A stretch of DNA of 64,000 bases from Liolophura sinensis (lineage: Eukaryota; Mollusca; Polyplacophora; Chitonida; Chitonidae): assembly GCF_032854445.1 (NCBI RefSeq), contig NC_088300.1, positions 34,577,608 through 34,641,607 on the forward strand, read 5' to 3'. The translations under genes were made by a program, and so were the position numbers. This document shows, piece by piece, positions 22,817 to 34,800 of the stretch. The notes below the pieces were generated by a model. It saw only the letters and a list, made by a program, of their open reading frames with translations, was not told the origin of the DNA and searched no databases. Numbering within the stretch: position 1 is the stretch's first letter; each line of letters begins with the position of its first letter.

Positions 22817-23244
22817 GCGGTAAGCTCTGCACATTGTGAACCCGAGTAGACAGTGGTGTGGTGAGTGGGCAATCCATCGAGCGTATCCTGTATGCCGTCA
22901 CGGCGTTTCAAACTTAGATTGCTTGAAAATGAACATATTTGTATACAGCAGTAGACTTGATGTAGTGGCAGATAAAATTTTTATGAGATTTTTTATTGAC
23001 ATCAGAGGAACAATTTGATGCTCTGACAAAATTCGCCCGATCAATCAGCTAAGAAATGCTGTTGATTTGATTCTCCGCCGCCGAAAAGACGGGAAGTGGG
23101 ATCCCAGTAACACTGAAGGTATGACGTCGGCATTTGAAACTTGGCAATGGTAAGGGCATTTCATTAATATTGGGTCATGAATGTAAGATACGAATTTTAA
23201 GGGAACGTCATAGTATCCCAATAATAATTCTATATTGTGTTTGG

Positions 23245-23518
23245 ATTGTGGCTAGAGGGATAAGTACCATTAATTGTATGTAATGACGGATCATTGTCAT
23301 CAACATTAACTATCTTGTAGTTAGACATTACCGTGAATTGTATGAAAATCTTGTTGTTAGAAGGATCATTACCATCAGTTGTATTTAAACGATCTTGTTG
23401 TTAGAAAGGCCATAATCATCTATTGTATGCAATGGATCTTGTTGTTAGAAAAATTATCACCATCAGTTGTATGTAATAGGTGTTGTTAGGAGGATTATTA
23501 CTGTCACTTGTAATGGAT
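23245..23518. repeat. Degenerate ~50-58-bp tandem repeat
   Basis: About five diverged copies containing CTTGTTGTTAGAA, ATTACCATCAGTTGTATGTA and close variants, in the intron between the first two pseudogene exon remnants. Confidence 0.75.
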
Positions 23519-25329
23519 TTTTTTCTCCATCCAGAGCCAAATGCCTATGGTTACTCTGGACGACAGGTCAATCCAGATCCTGCTCAGATCGGCCGGGATT
23601 ACGGAACCCTACGGAGCCTGATGAACCGGATCCCTTCGCACAGCCACAAATATCTGATGGTATGTTTTATGTTACTTTCAGTTTACTTCCTCTGAGAAAA
23701 ATCCACATCCACAAGATGCGATTTATGCATGTGAGCTTTTTGAAAGGTTCTTACACTAATGTACGCCTATTTGTTGAACTCTTTTATCATTCATGTCAAT
23801 CGATTCAGGTGGTTGAATAAACTGGGCGTCGCCGCCAGTAACGGGGTGGCGTTTGTGTGCCGGCAGTCTTTCATGGGAGGTAACTACGCTCTGGTAAACC
23901 ACTAAACGGGTGATGCCTTCCCGGGAAGACATGCTCCTGGGGTCATGGGCCGCGAAACACTTGCGGAAATGGAATAATGTCTTTGGACTGCTTTTCCTTT
24001 GCATCCAAGACTTAAATCTAAGCTTCCTGTCACCCATCACTGCAAGAGAGTTTGTTTTAATTTTGACTTTGTGGATTGTCCTTACTTGGACAGCAGTGCA
24101 CCGAAAGGTTCAGTATATGGCATGTACATATCTGGTCTTGTAGCACGTTAGATCCTGTGCGTTGCATGACTATTCTAATCATCATGGCAAGGTATTACTA
24201 AAACACTAGAGTGTCAAGAATATTCCACATAGTACATTCACTCTAATTTGGTGTCTTAAATTTGACTGAGTACAATTGTAAGTAATTAGTAATTTAAACT
24301 ATTAAATTAAACGCTTAATCTTGCATGTACTGAATACCATGTAATGGTTATATACATGTGTTGAATACAGTTTCCAAGAGGGTTATTAAATTTACGCGCC
24401 AAATGTTCAGTGCTTCTCGTACTTTACATACAAGTACTTTCTTAATTGGTTTTTTGTGTTGCATGTTTCTAAAGAAATTCTTTTCACAGTTATTAAGATG
24501 GAACTTCAATTTTGGTTGATCATTTGTATACAGATGTGCTATGTGGCCTAGATTATGTTCTGTAACCCTTGCTAGAATGTCCTTCTGGATGCACTCAACC
24601 AATCAACATCTTTGACATTTTGGCGAAGACTTGCCCCAGCAGATTCAACGGAAATTCTTTACAAAGGGCATTTTTCTCTCTGTGCTGTATATACTGTTGC
24701 CTCCATGAAGCACCCGTCAAACTGTATTGAACACAAATGTAATTCATCCGCCCATAAAAGACTCCTTGTGTCTTTCCATCATCACTGAAAACTGTTGACT
24801 ACTTCTGTTTGCATGAATCTGTCCTGATTTATTACTTTGTATTCTTTTTTTAGTTAACTAGTGGAATGTCTTTAACGCTGTTTCTGTACAAGTCTGTAAA
24901 AGTATGCGATAAATGCACAATTGGAGACCGATGCAAATATGGATGATCGTTTACCACGTGGTTCTTATAGGATTATTGAATATGTCTGCTTTTCAAACGA
25001 CTGGTTGGAAGAAAGGTGCCTAAGGTGACATCTAGTGAGTATAACCTCAAGTTCCGGATATATGCCCACTGTTTTGCTGAGTAAGTCTACTTGTTTACTA
25101 CAGAATTTCATACATACATACATACATATATAGACCAACACCTGTCAAATCTGGCTCAGATATTTTCAGGCCTGAACTACAAACCAACCATAAGTTTTGA
25201 GGAGATGACCCGCACACAGAGAACCCCAGGCGAACAACTATTATAATATGAATCTAAATCTGAAGACCCAGAAGACTCCACTTGTGGTGACAAATAGCCC
25301 ACAACCTGAGAAACTACAGTGTATCATCA

Positions 25330-25990
25330 ACCATCTACGTCTTATCTTAGAAGATGATAGCCTGAAGAATATTATCACAGATAAACCTATCTTTTGCCTC
25401 GACAGCCTGAAGAACATCATCACAGATAAACCTATCATCGCCTTGCTTAAGCCTGAAGAACATCATCACAGATAAACTTATCTTTGCCTTGCGACAGCCT
25501 GAAGAACATAATCACAGATAAACCTATTAACGCTTTGCGACAGCCTGAAGAATATCATCACAGATAAACCTATTATCGCCTTGCGACAGCTTGAAGAACA
25601 TAATCACAGATAAACCTGTCTTTGTCTCGACAGTCTGAAGAACATCATCACAGATAAACCTATCTTTGCCTTGCGACAGCCTGAAGAACATCATCACAGA
25701 TAAACCTATCATCGCCTTGCTTAAGCCTGAAGAACATCATCACAGATCAACCTATCATCTCCATGCGACAGCCTGAAGAACATCATCACAGATAAACCTA
25801 TCATCGCCTTGCGACAGCCTGAAGAACATCATCACAGATCAACCTATCATCTCCATGCGACAGCCTGAAGAACATCATCACAGATAAACCTATCATCGCC
25901 TTGCGACGGCCTGAAGAACATCATCACAGATAAACCTATCACCGTTTTGCGACAGCGTGAAGAACATCACAGATCAACCTATCATCGCCC
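25330..25990. repeat. 46-bp minisatellite
   Basis: About 13-14 copies of a 46-bp unit with GCCTGAAGAACATCATCACA and GATAAACCTATCATCGCCTT. It sits in the intron between the last two recognisable pseudogene exons, where the penultimate exon is missing. Short open frames here are repeat artefacts. Confidence 0.92.
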
Positions 25991-25999
25991 TCCAGCAGC

Positions 26000-27120
26000 C
26001 TTCTAAAGAATGTTGTTGTCACTGACCAACTACATAGAAAAGGAGGACAGCATTTGGAGCGTTCCCGTGCGGCAAACCTAAGTGCCTACACCCCAACATC
26101 ACCTCTTGTGCTATCGTACTTGGACCAAACAAGGAGAAATTAACCATAAGTGGATCATACACCTGTTCTTCAACTAATGTTGTTTATGCAATATCCTGTT
26201 GTGGCTGCCCTTCTGCCATATATTGGACAAACTGGACAGTCTCTCGGGAAACACCTTAATGGGCATAAATTTGACACTTAGGAACAAAAAATTTACACGA
26301 ACCATCAAGGTCATCACTTCAACGAAGAACAACTCTGTCTGTGTCTTGAAACAAAAACACTTCAAAACTGAACTGGAAAGAGAAATATGTGAACAATAAA
26401 TCATTAGAAAATTTGACAGTGGTCAGAATGGGGTTCCATTCCCACTGCAGAGAAAAACAATGGAGTTCCGCTCACCGTGCTTGTGATCGCCAACCCAAGC
26501 ACTACCAGCCAACTCATTTCACGTTCCTGTTGTCCTTCATGAGTACACATAGCTGCTTACTCAACTTCCTCTTCACACATCTGACGAAGGCTGTTATATA
26601 CAGCTGAAAGCTTATGTTCTCAAAAAATAGTTAGTCTTAAGAGTACTACCTTTATATATTTATTTATTGATGGTGATCTGCAATTTATGGTTTTTACATA
26701 GCTCCACTCTAATATCTGAAGAGTTGAGATTTCATCTGTTTTACGAAATTATCCTGTAAACTCCAAAGTCAGCAGCATTGCGTAAATTGCACAATTTTGC
26801 CTGGAGGAAATCCACAGAATCCTTCTAAAGTTTTTCTTTGCTTTAGTTATCAGACGCATTACTTGGGCCCAAGTGAAGATGCGATAGTTTTACACTTCAG
26901 CGATTCATTTCAGTTCATTTGATAAGGAATGACTTCAGTCTTTGCATCTTTTGTCCACTCCTTCTGAGTTGCCCCAAACTTTTATGTCGTGTTTTTTTTC
27001 TTCTTATTATAGAAAAAGGCTGGGCTGACGTTTTATTTACAAAACATGTACGATAGTGATGTGCTGTCTGCATGGGAGAGATGGCTCGCTCACTTCTACG
27101 TAAACACGGTATTGACTGAC
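26000..27120. other. no gene recognised
   Basis: Single-copy-looking AT-rich sequence inside the pseudogene span. I checked it for the missing penultimate heparanase exon and saw no match. Confidence 0.45.
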
Positions 27121-27121
27121 A

Positions 27122-27433
27122 CCTATTACAGCGCATGCGCAGCTCTCTACGCTCGCTTTACATCACTGTCACTACTTGCAAATTGTGTACAGAATGTAGA
27201 ACAACGCCGAGGTCTCTGAATTCACGACGATAAGGCAGGAAGTGGTGTCAGAAACACACAAAATCTGTCTCATCCTTTGTTTTTGTTCCTACAAGAAACT
27301 TATGCATTTGCTTTCTTTCAGGTATGCAAAACATGATAAAACAGATATTTGCAGGCTGCAAAGGTGAAGTGTGTCCAGTGGTAGAAGTGATGTAAAGCAA
27401 GCGTGAAGATCTTTGCAAGCGCCGTATGGAGCT
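27122..27433. mobile_element. MITE family M1, copy 2
   Basis: Left end CTATTACAGCGCATGCGCAG, CTACGCTCGCTTTACATCAC. The right end is the diverged inverse (GTGATGTAAAGCAAGCGTGA, then GCGCCGTATGGAG). No coding capacity. No target duplication was recognised. Confidence 0.7.
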
Positions 27434-28298
27434 TATGTTACACTCAGTTTACTTATAGATACAGAAAAGGAAAACGGATAAAGGTGTTTACCCATATTTA
27501 AAGAGGAAACGCAATAGTAATCCAGACCGACCTGAGATAATTAAGTTTAGTGAATCTAGGCGTCAAAACAGGCATTAGAATACCAGTTGTCAACCAAATG
27601 GACGTTCCTTGTCAATAATCGCCAATTCCGAAAACGTTCAACACAAACCACCAAAGAACTAAACCAGTATTAAATTGCAAACTTAAGGCGGATTTATGCA
27701 AAGCAGTCGAGAGTTTTCATTCACGATGAAAAGGCGCAAGTAATGTTCTATAGGCGATTGAATGAAATCAGTATCCAAATTGCGTACCGTGCTAGTTTGT
27801 AAGTTGTCAACATTCTCTGACTGGTGTGTTACACTATGGTTAGAATATTTGATTTATAATACGCAGAGCCAGTATCATGGGCAGAAGAGACCGAAGTACC
27901 AAGAATAAACCAGCGGGGAAACATGAACTTTCTTACATGTGACGTCAGACATGTGACGTCAGACAAGGAGTCTCCAGCGAACTTCATGAACAGACCACAT
28001 ACAGGTTATGCCACCACTTACTGCCCCCAAGCCTCTGTATAGGAACAATAAAGATGGTGAAATCTTGAAAATCCCCCGTGTGAACGAACATCTCCTGTGT
28101 CCCAGAGATTGGAAAGTCAAGCATCTTTACTGCATCTGTGATAAGCTGCTGTAGCTAAAAATAAAACTTGCCATCGGAAAATACTGGCTAAAATTTAATT
28201 TATTACAAGGTTAGAAGTATTGTGCAACAAACTGAAACTGAAAATGTGCTTATGTAAGTATACTTTTTCAGTGAAATAGGTATTTTATCTGTTTTCAG
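27434..28298. other. no gene recognised; includes a short direct repeat
   Basis: Pseudogene intron sequence. The only structure noted is a direct duplication of ACATGTGACGTCAGAC near 27935-27965. Confidence 0.4.
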
Positions 28299-28607
28299 GA
28301 AGGAAAAGCTCAGTGGTAAGGAGATCCGGCAGACGGGAGACAACATGCCACCCCTACCTCCCTCCCACGGGTCAAGCCGACCAACCATCATACACGAACA
28401 CTCTTACGGCTTTCTCGTCTCTCCCTTTGTAAAGGCGTCAACCTTTCACTGAACCACTAAACGATTTATCACCATAGTTTGGTAAAATCTACAAAATTAA
28501 TAATAACGATAGCAAACGTACTTCATTCAAGATATGTAAGCCATACCTCTTTGCCCTCCATATTACAGTAATGAAATTTAGCTTAGCATAATAATATCTT
28601 CAGTGTT

Positions 28608-28965
28608 TAACACCCGCCCCGATAGAACAGTGGGAGAGTGTCCGCTTCGGGAGGCGGTAAATCTCAGTTCCTGGATCAATCGGGTCACACCTGAAACCTT
28701 AAACAGGAAGTTGTAACTTCCTGCCTTGGCGTTCAGCATGAAGGGAATAGTGCAACCACTGGTTGACGCATATCAGGCTCGGGTGGGGCACCTTATTTGG
28801 TTTTGGTAAGTCGTATCAGTGAAGCAACACTAGATAACAGAGCGGTGGAAATCCGTCCTGCAACAAGGAGGCATATTACACGCATTCTAAGAACTCCTTC
28901 GTCGTCATATGACTGAATAATCGTTAAGTACGACGTTAAACACCAAGCACTAACTCACTCAGTGT
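28608..28965 (+). repeat. SINE family B, full length
   Basis: tRNA-derived head (A-box region GATAGAACAGTGGGAGAGTG, B-box region GGATCAATCGGGTCACACC), body with TGCCTTGGCGTTCAGCATGA, CGCATTCTAAGAACTCCTTC and CGTCATATGACTGAATAATC, and end TTAAGTACGACGTTAAACAC followed by CACTAACTCACTCA. Family B is distinct from family A but has an analogous 3' end. Confidence 0.88.
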
Positions 28966-30033
28966 TTAACTGGAGCCTCTGTGGCCCCATAGTGAAATAT
29001 TAGTGAAAAGACCAATCAAGAAAATAAATAAATTTATTGTCTAATTTCGTTTATCAAAATCTGAGCAAAGATTTCAAATATTTAAGCTGGTTTATATGTG
29101 GTAACCTGGAAATCTGAGTGTATGTGGACCTGGTAATCCTTAAGAAATTCTGGTGTGAACTCCGAACACGCAGTCTGCTATATACACCGAAGTAGTGTTA
29201 AACTGGCACAAGTGTGTGTCTAAAGATATAGGATTTGTCCAGTGGGTTGAAGACAACTTTGGGCAACCCAAATTAAACCTCTAGCAGGCTCATGTCATAG
29301 GCTTTAGTTGGTAATCTTGTTACCTCATTGATTCGAACTAAGGATAAAAATATAGGTCAAGAACTTTATTTTCCTGTGCCTTTACACGATGTCTGGTTGG
29401 GCGACCATATTTGGTGCGAGTGGTCTAGCGTTGAGAGGATGCTATTTTGTAACTACAACGACAACGACATCAGTTATGAGATACTTTCGTGGTATGAGAA
29501 AAGCGACATTTAAACCCTCAACCAAACGAACAAGCAAGCAAATCAAAGGCATACAGCATTCAGCGGGTGTGATCGTCAAAGTTATTTGGTGTTTCTTAAT
29601 GCACATTGATTATTCTGAAACTATAATACTTCGTGTTGTATGAAATACTGGCACAGTGTATTTAAAGTTGACTGAAGGTTCCCGATTAATGATCCGTTAT
29701 TAATCCACTGCCTTTACCTGAACGTCACGCTGCTGACATTATAATACGGTTAACAGACATAAGGGTAAACCGTGTAAGCCTTGCTACTTACAAAGTAAGA
29801 TTTGTTTCTGTTGGATATTTTACTGTGTGACTTTTCTGTCCAGCTGTAGTGCATTTATTTATTTTTTTCCTTAGTTCATTAATTCCAATAGATAATCAAG
29901 GCTATTTCACATATACGACGGTGGCGAGGCTTATGACTTGAAAGTGTGTACTCGGAAGTTCTTTCAGCAAGCTTAAGCTATGGATGGTCGTGGATTTCTT
30001 CCCACCACAAGATCGTCACGTGCAGGGGAAATA
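28966..30033. other. no gene recognised
   Basis: Low-complexity AT-rich DNA. A diverged antisense SINE A tail may lie at 29856-29940 (GGCTATTTCACATATACGAC, GGTGG). Short open frames near 29330-29640 match nothing I know. Confidence 0.4.
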
Positions 30034-30288
30034 CCATACTATCTACGTTTCCTTTACATCACTGCCACCATAAGTATAGAATTTTGTATAGAAATCGTAA
30101 ACAGCTCCTATGAGGGAAACCTTGATACCCATGTGTTCTCTTTATCCAAAGATATCGGCAACATGACTGTAACGAACACCTGAACCAGTTTTATTAATGG
30201 ATGCTGATTATAGGTCCGTGCGAGGATATCGATCGGCAATGACGTAAGACTAGCGTAGAGAGCAGCGCATGCGCTGTAAGGAGTATCG
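30034..30288. mobile_element. MITE family M1, copy 3
   Basis: Left end CCATACTATCTACGTTTCCT, TTACATCACTGCCACCA. The right end has TAGCGTAGAGAGCAGCGCAT and GCGCTGTAAGGAGTATCGG, the inverse of copies 1 and 2. Confidence 0.75.
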
Positions 30289-31587
30289 GCATATCCATCA
30301 AATACATATGTAATATTTGTCTTCATATGAAACAAACCAAGTTACTCAAATGAGAGCTTGTGTCCTGGCGAATTCCTTCAAAAAAGGCCTTCATTATATA
30401 AATGTCTACATTTGTCACACATGTTAGATACGATTTCAGCACTTCTAGACAATCGGAAATTGCCCTCTATGGTTTGATAGTTTCTGAGCGACTAATGCAC
30501 AAAAAAACAGTCTGGCCGGCTAAATTATGGGTTTTATCTACGCTCCGTTCCACACTGAAACCCTTTTAGATGAGAGCGCGGAACCGAGTGTAGATAGATT
30601 ATACACAACACGACGTCAACAAATAGTTGCCATGCACATTACGTTTGGATGGTAACCCGAATCTGGTCTGGCGTTAGTTTAAGGGCGTTACCATTCACCC
30701 CACCACGCTTCCTCGGTTTCTTCATCCTGCACCTCAAAGAGTTTTCTTCGACAATACACACTGTGTAAAAAATCCACTATAAGCCAGTCAATCAATCAGT
30801 CCATGAATCAATGAAACTAAGATGTTTTGTGTAAGGAAGAAAAACACCAAGATCAAAGTACGTACATGTATCTCTGGAGGATCCATGGATGACTTAAACG
30901 CCTGAGTAAAAAATACGAGAAAATAATGTTTAGGCTGTTTCTGGTCGATAAGAGGATGACCTCGATAGATTCTATCATCGTAACCATATCTTTGCAGTGT
31001 TTTAACAGCTTGAAAAAAGAAGTGGAAAAAGTAATGGTTTAATTCATGTCGTTAGTTATAAGATATAAAGGATGAACAAAATAAAATTTTGTAAAGATAT
31101 TTGATATTTATGACATTCGATTAATTTGAATGATGATACAATGGGTGGGAGTGAGGACAAGTTTTTCTAAATAATGATATTGTATGGAACAACAGCATGA
31201 TTTGTAAAAAGACATATTTGGGAGGGGGGGGGGGGTAGTGTGAGGACCAGCGTGGTCGTTATTCCACTGTGAAGTCCACAACGAAGAGTTATGCTCGTCA
31301 TTTCTCATAATGTGGCTACAAATTAGTCATTTAACACACCTTGTACAATATACAATTGATCAGATTGTGCTCCTGGCTTGTTTTAATGACAAATCTAATT
31401 TTATAGCAAGAGAACACAAATAAAAATGCACAACATTTGCGTAGAAAGTTGTACCAGGTACATGCATATAATACATTTCCGCTTGTGCTCGTGATACATT
31501 GTGGTTTTTCAAGTTCTACCTCATTGCCATTTTCAGCACCAAACAATACCGTATTATTTATAGCTGTAGACTGACACTGCATCGATT
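30289..31587. other. no gene recognised; G-run at 31220
   Basis: AT-rich 3' flank of the 31588-32802 gene, with a run of about twelve G near 31222-31236. A possible SINE-like tail with TCAATCAATCAGT lies near 30780-30810. Confidence 0.4.
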
Positions 31588-32802
31588 TCACGAGCACGTT
31601 ATGTCATCCACCTTGTAGCGCCCTTTGAGGAATAGTGCATATTCGTCACCTAGGGAACGGACTCCCGCCTCCACACATGTGCCAGTCACGTGTTTGACAG
31701 GCGAGATCTCGTCTAGACTGTTATGGCGGATGTCGTAGAATTCCTCTCGAACAGTAGAGTATCTACATTTGTTACGTTTGTCATTTTCAGCACAATACGC
31801 GAATTTGGGATTAGTTTTATCATTTTTTCGTCCGCTCAGTGTATTATTAAAATCTAGAAATCCCATACGTCGTAACTTCGACTGGACATCTTTGTAACTG
31901 ACCAAGCCCATGTCTGTTTTAGAGCGATCTAAACTTCTCCCACAGACTGGGATATTGGCTCGCAGTTTCCGATCGACCGATTTTTTTGTGTGGGGCTCAT
32001 CTGAGATGGGAGTGGTGTCCGTTTTAGCCCAAGCTGTTTTTGACGGAACCATGAAATTCCCGCACGAAGAAAGCCTGGTGCGCTTGGGGACTGGTTCCAC
32101 ACGAATGTCCTTTTTCGCTTTTGTCCTTTCTTGAACAAGTCTTTGTGAAGCATCTGGTAATTTGGTATCCGATTTTTCATTATGCCGCCATGTTGCTTCG
32201 TTATGTACCGTTTGCTCAGCATCTAGATGACGCACGCTCTCCAAGGTCACACAGTCCGCTTCGTTCACCTCCGCAAAACAATCCTCTAGCAAACAAATTG
32301 CGTCAGATTCACTAAATCGAAACGAGACGTTCTCGTTAAATCTGACTCTCCTAGTGTTCTGTGCCTTGGTTGGCGCTGAGCGTATTGGTACAGGAAACGA
32401 CACCCCATCTGAATCCTTGTTGTCGTCTGTTTTCCGTTCGTTGGAACCGTTGTTACATTCGGCAGTGAGTAAAGAAAACAAATTCGAGTAATTGATTCTT
32501 TCCAGAGAATTTTGCTTCTTTAGAATGGATTTGACGTCCGTGTTTGTTTTTTTCGTACCGGTACAAGCCACATTCCCGGTTTGGATCCTACTTTCAGGCT
32601 GCTTCACGGTATTGCTAATCAGTCTGTCCTTTGCTTTCTTGCTGCTCCCAAGTGACGACATCAGCAGGGCTTCGGGATTCTCCTGGTACGTATCCAGTTT
32701 ACAGGAATCATCGCTATATCGTCTAAGAAAGGAACTCTTCGATCGGCCCAAGGATTTATCTTGAGAAGAGTGGAATGAAGTCCTCTTAATGACTAATGGC
32801 AT
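31588..32802 (-). CDS. Uncharacterised 404-residue protein with an RVxF-like motif
   Basis: A long uninterrupted frame, far longer than chance in this AT-rich region, with no introns seen. The start codon has a favourable ACCATG context. The protein is hydrophilic, Ser/Lys/Arg/Asp rich, with no signal peptide or membrane segment. Near residues 92-96 it has KSILKK, and near residues 150-165 it has TRRVRFNENVSFRF. RVRF fits the docking motif of protein phosphatase 1, and SILKK plus a RVxF-type motif is a pairing I associate with phosphatase-1 regulators and chromatin proteins. That assignment is inference. The C-terminal part (EEFYDIRHNSLDEISPVKH) is acidic and unfamiliar. It could be a single-exon gene or a large exon of a longer one. 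I do not recognise a named family. Confidence 0.7.
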   Translation of the reverse strand: MPLVIKRTSFHSSQDKSLGRSKSSFLRRYSDDSCKLDTYQENPEALLMSSLGSSKKAKDRLISNTVKQPESRIQTGNVACTGTKKTNTDVKSILKKQNSLERINYSNLFSLLTAECNNGSNERKTDDNKDSDGVSFPVPIRSAPTKAQNTRRVRFNENVSFRFSESDAICLLEDCFAEVNEADCVTLESVRHLDAEQTVHNEATWRHNEKSDTKLPDASQRLVQERTKAKKDIRVEPVPKRTRLSSCGNFMVPSKTAWAKTDTTPISDEPHTKKSVDRKLRANIPVCGRSLDRSKTDMGLVSYKDVQSKLRRMGFLDFNNTLSGRKNDKTNPKFAYCAENDKRNKCRYSTVREEFYDIRHNSLDEISPVKHVTGTCVEAGVRSLGDEYALFLKGRYKVDDITCS

Positions 32803-34409
32803 GGTGGAAAGAATGGAAGGACAACACGCTCGGTCAACACTCCAGGCAATACAAGAAGGAGTGGCTTCAGCACTTCAAAGTTCTTTCTTAATTCTGTCCA
32901 ATCTTCTGTCGCAAACAGATCTAGTCATGGTGTTTTTTTTTTCACTTCCGTATCAGCTGCAGAATTTCTCGAGTTTTATGAAAACATTTTCCTGGTCTAA
33001 AACTCGGCATATTTACGTATCCATAGGAGAGGTCCTTGCCATTACCGCTGGAGTGTCTCAGCACAACATTTTTTGGAGAAGACGGCAAGGGCACCCTCTA
33101 CTCGTGCAATTCACGGGGACATGTATGGACACTCCAACCACCACGGCTTGTCAGTGACCCTCTCAAAGACAACTGAAAAAAATCAAAAGACAATTCCATT
33201 AGACACCAGTATTTCGTCGCTATTGACATCTTGGCATTAACGCTTGTACATTGTTTACGTTGGTTGAGTGTATTTACTGATATGAGCCACAGTCTAAGAG
33301 CTAAAGTAAACCCTTTATGTCCATAGAGCTCTGATTACATGTTAACACACCTTAGTTTGCTATGGGTGCTAGTCCGCAAGTACCGAGCGTCACTGTCAAG
33401 CGTTCGTGCCTCCTTGGCTGTCAACTATAACACACTCTGAAGTCTATTCAGGGCCATTTGGCAAACAGGTATACAGCTAGTGAACGATATAACGTGTACA
33501 CAGAACGGGCGCCTCTCCACAAACAGATCAAATTACGCACTTGTACAATAGGCGGAAAATGATTTTTCATAATGACACTAAATATAGCAGAATTATTGCA
33601 CATTTTATAAACAGGCTTTGACTATACTTTACAAAAAAACCCTTAGGAACAAGGAATAAATATGCTATTCTGTGACATCTCAACTATTTTTGTCAACAAC
33701 ATATTAGTACGTATATTCCCGATGAATTTTAGATTCGTCAATAATTAAGCATTAATTTTCTTCATCGGTAGGCAAACATGGACACCGTCACACCCAAAAC
33801 CTAATAAAAAGTTATGTTAATATATCAAAGAGGGATATGGAGAAAACATTTATTGCTTGTACCACTACAAATAAAAATGGGTGAATTCACACACTGCATT
33901 TAAGATTAAGATGATAATCTGAAGCCTCCTGTTTAACAACTTAGACATCAAAGGTCTACTTATTTGGCACATAAAATGCTCTGAGAAAAAATCAATAACC
34001 AGACGTGTGAAATCTCTAATATTGGACTGATATAGAATATAGAGTGCATTGCGCATTGAGCTGAGATAGGCGTGATTACGCAGGCGCTTTGTATCGAGCG
34101 TTATAAAGCGAGTCATGGATGGGGCATTACTCTAAGTTCATCAGGACTCAAAAGCTCAAAACAAACACAGCAGCTTGTACAATTAGCTATAAGCTCAACA
34201 GTCCGCGAGATTGAGCAGAAACAGGCAAATAGACCGGATAACCATTCTCATATAGCGAGGAAAGACGAAAAGATATAGTACAAATTACCAAAAAATAAAG
34301 TGTAAATCATGTAGAGAAGTAAAATTGCCCCCACAACTAACACAAAGCCCGAACTCAGCTGCGCGAATTTTGAGTAGAGAGGAGTTTCTATCACTCATGC
34401 ATTCATTTT
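32803..34409. other. no gene recognised
   Basis: Upstream flank of the 31588-32802 gene and intergenic DNA. No spliced exon or repeat with a clear family was seen. A + strand open frame at 32789-33157 crosses the start of that gene and looks like chance. Confidence 0.45.
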
Positions 34410-34800
34410 TCTTTTTTTTTTTTTTTTTTTTTGGTGTTTAACACCGTACTAAGTGTCTTTCGCATTCCTTAGTTGACCGAAGCCCATTTCTACATGCAAA
34501 CAAATGCCACAAAATATTATTTTTCCTGCTGAACTTTACATTTTTCAGAAGGATATCATACTACCCTTTCAATGAAACCTCAAAACACTTTTCTAAACTC
34601 TCACAATCAGGAAAAGTGAGCAGCTTAGATACGGACATCATATAGGGTATATAACAATCCAGTTTATGGGTGGCGGAACCAGTCTCCGGGATAAACCATC
34701 GCGTTTCACCAGGAGACTGACTTAAAGCTGCAGCTAGCCTAGCAAGAGCTGGAATCGAACCAGCGAACTGTCATCATGTCTTATTCACTTCAGCTAGCAA
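34410..34800 (-). repeat. Repeat family E (SINE-like)
   Basis: Starts with a T-run and TTGGTGTTTAACACCGTACT. It continues with AGTTTATGGGTGGCGGAACC and CCGGGATAAACC, and ends near GCTGGAATCGAACCAGCG, which reads as a tRNA B box on the minus strand. Shares layout with 50018-50290. Confidence 0.65.

Larger units (their letters stand above)
23006..28452 (+). pseudogene. Decayed second heparanase gene
   Basis: Five exon remnants match heparanase. 23006-23149 (FDALTKFARS...KWDP, ends ELGN) has two compensating 1-bp shifts that expose stops. 23535-23659 reads EPNAYGYSGR...PAQIGRD, keeping the acid/base Glu. 23809-23923 reads WLNKLGVAAS...GGNYALVN and then TAA, and its donor position reads GG in place of GT. 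24971-25080 has DY-stop where Trp is expected, then LLFKRLVG...FRIYAHC and a good donor. 28299-28452 reads PPLPPSHGS...HSYGFLVSPF and stops; it has the same 154-bp length as the last exon of the intact gene. The signal-peptide exon, exon 2, the nucleophile exon and the penultimate exon were not found. Only about 150 bp lies between 23659 and 23809, so the nucleophile exon is deleted, not overlooked. Some parts (GGNYALV) are closer to vertebrate heparanase than the intact neighbour is, so this was a divergent paralogue. Assembly error alone would not explain all lesions. Confidence 0.85.

Noticed and set aside
23006-23149. Frameshifts here as sequencing error in a functional gene
   Set aside because: Stops, a lost donor and missing exons elsewhere in the same copy make decay more likely, though single indels could be errors.
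25248-25712. Open frames with repeated ITDKPI or IGLSVMMFFRLS peptides
   Set aside because: Artefact of the 46-bp array.
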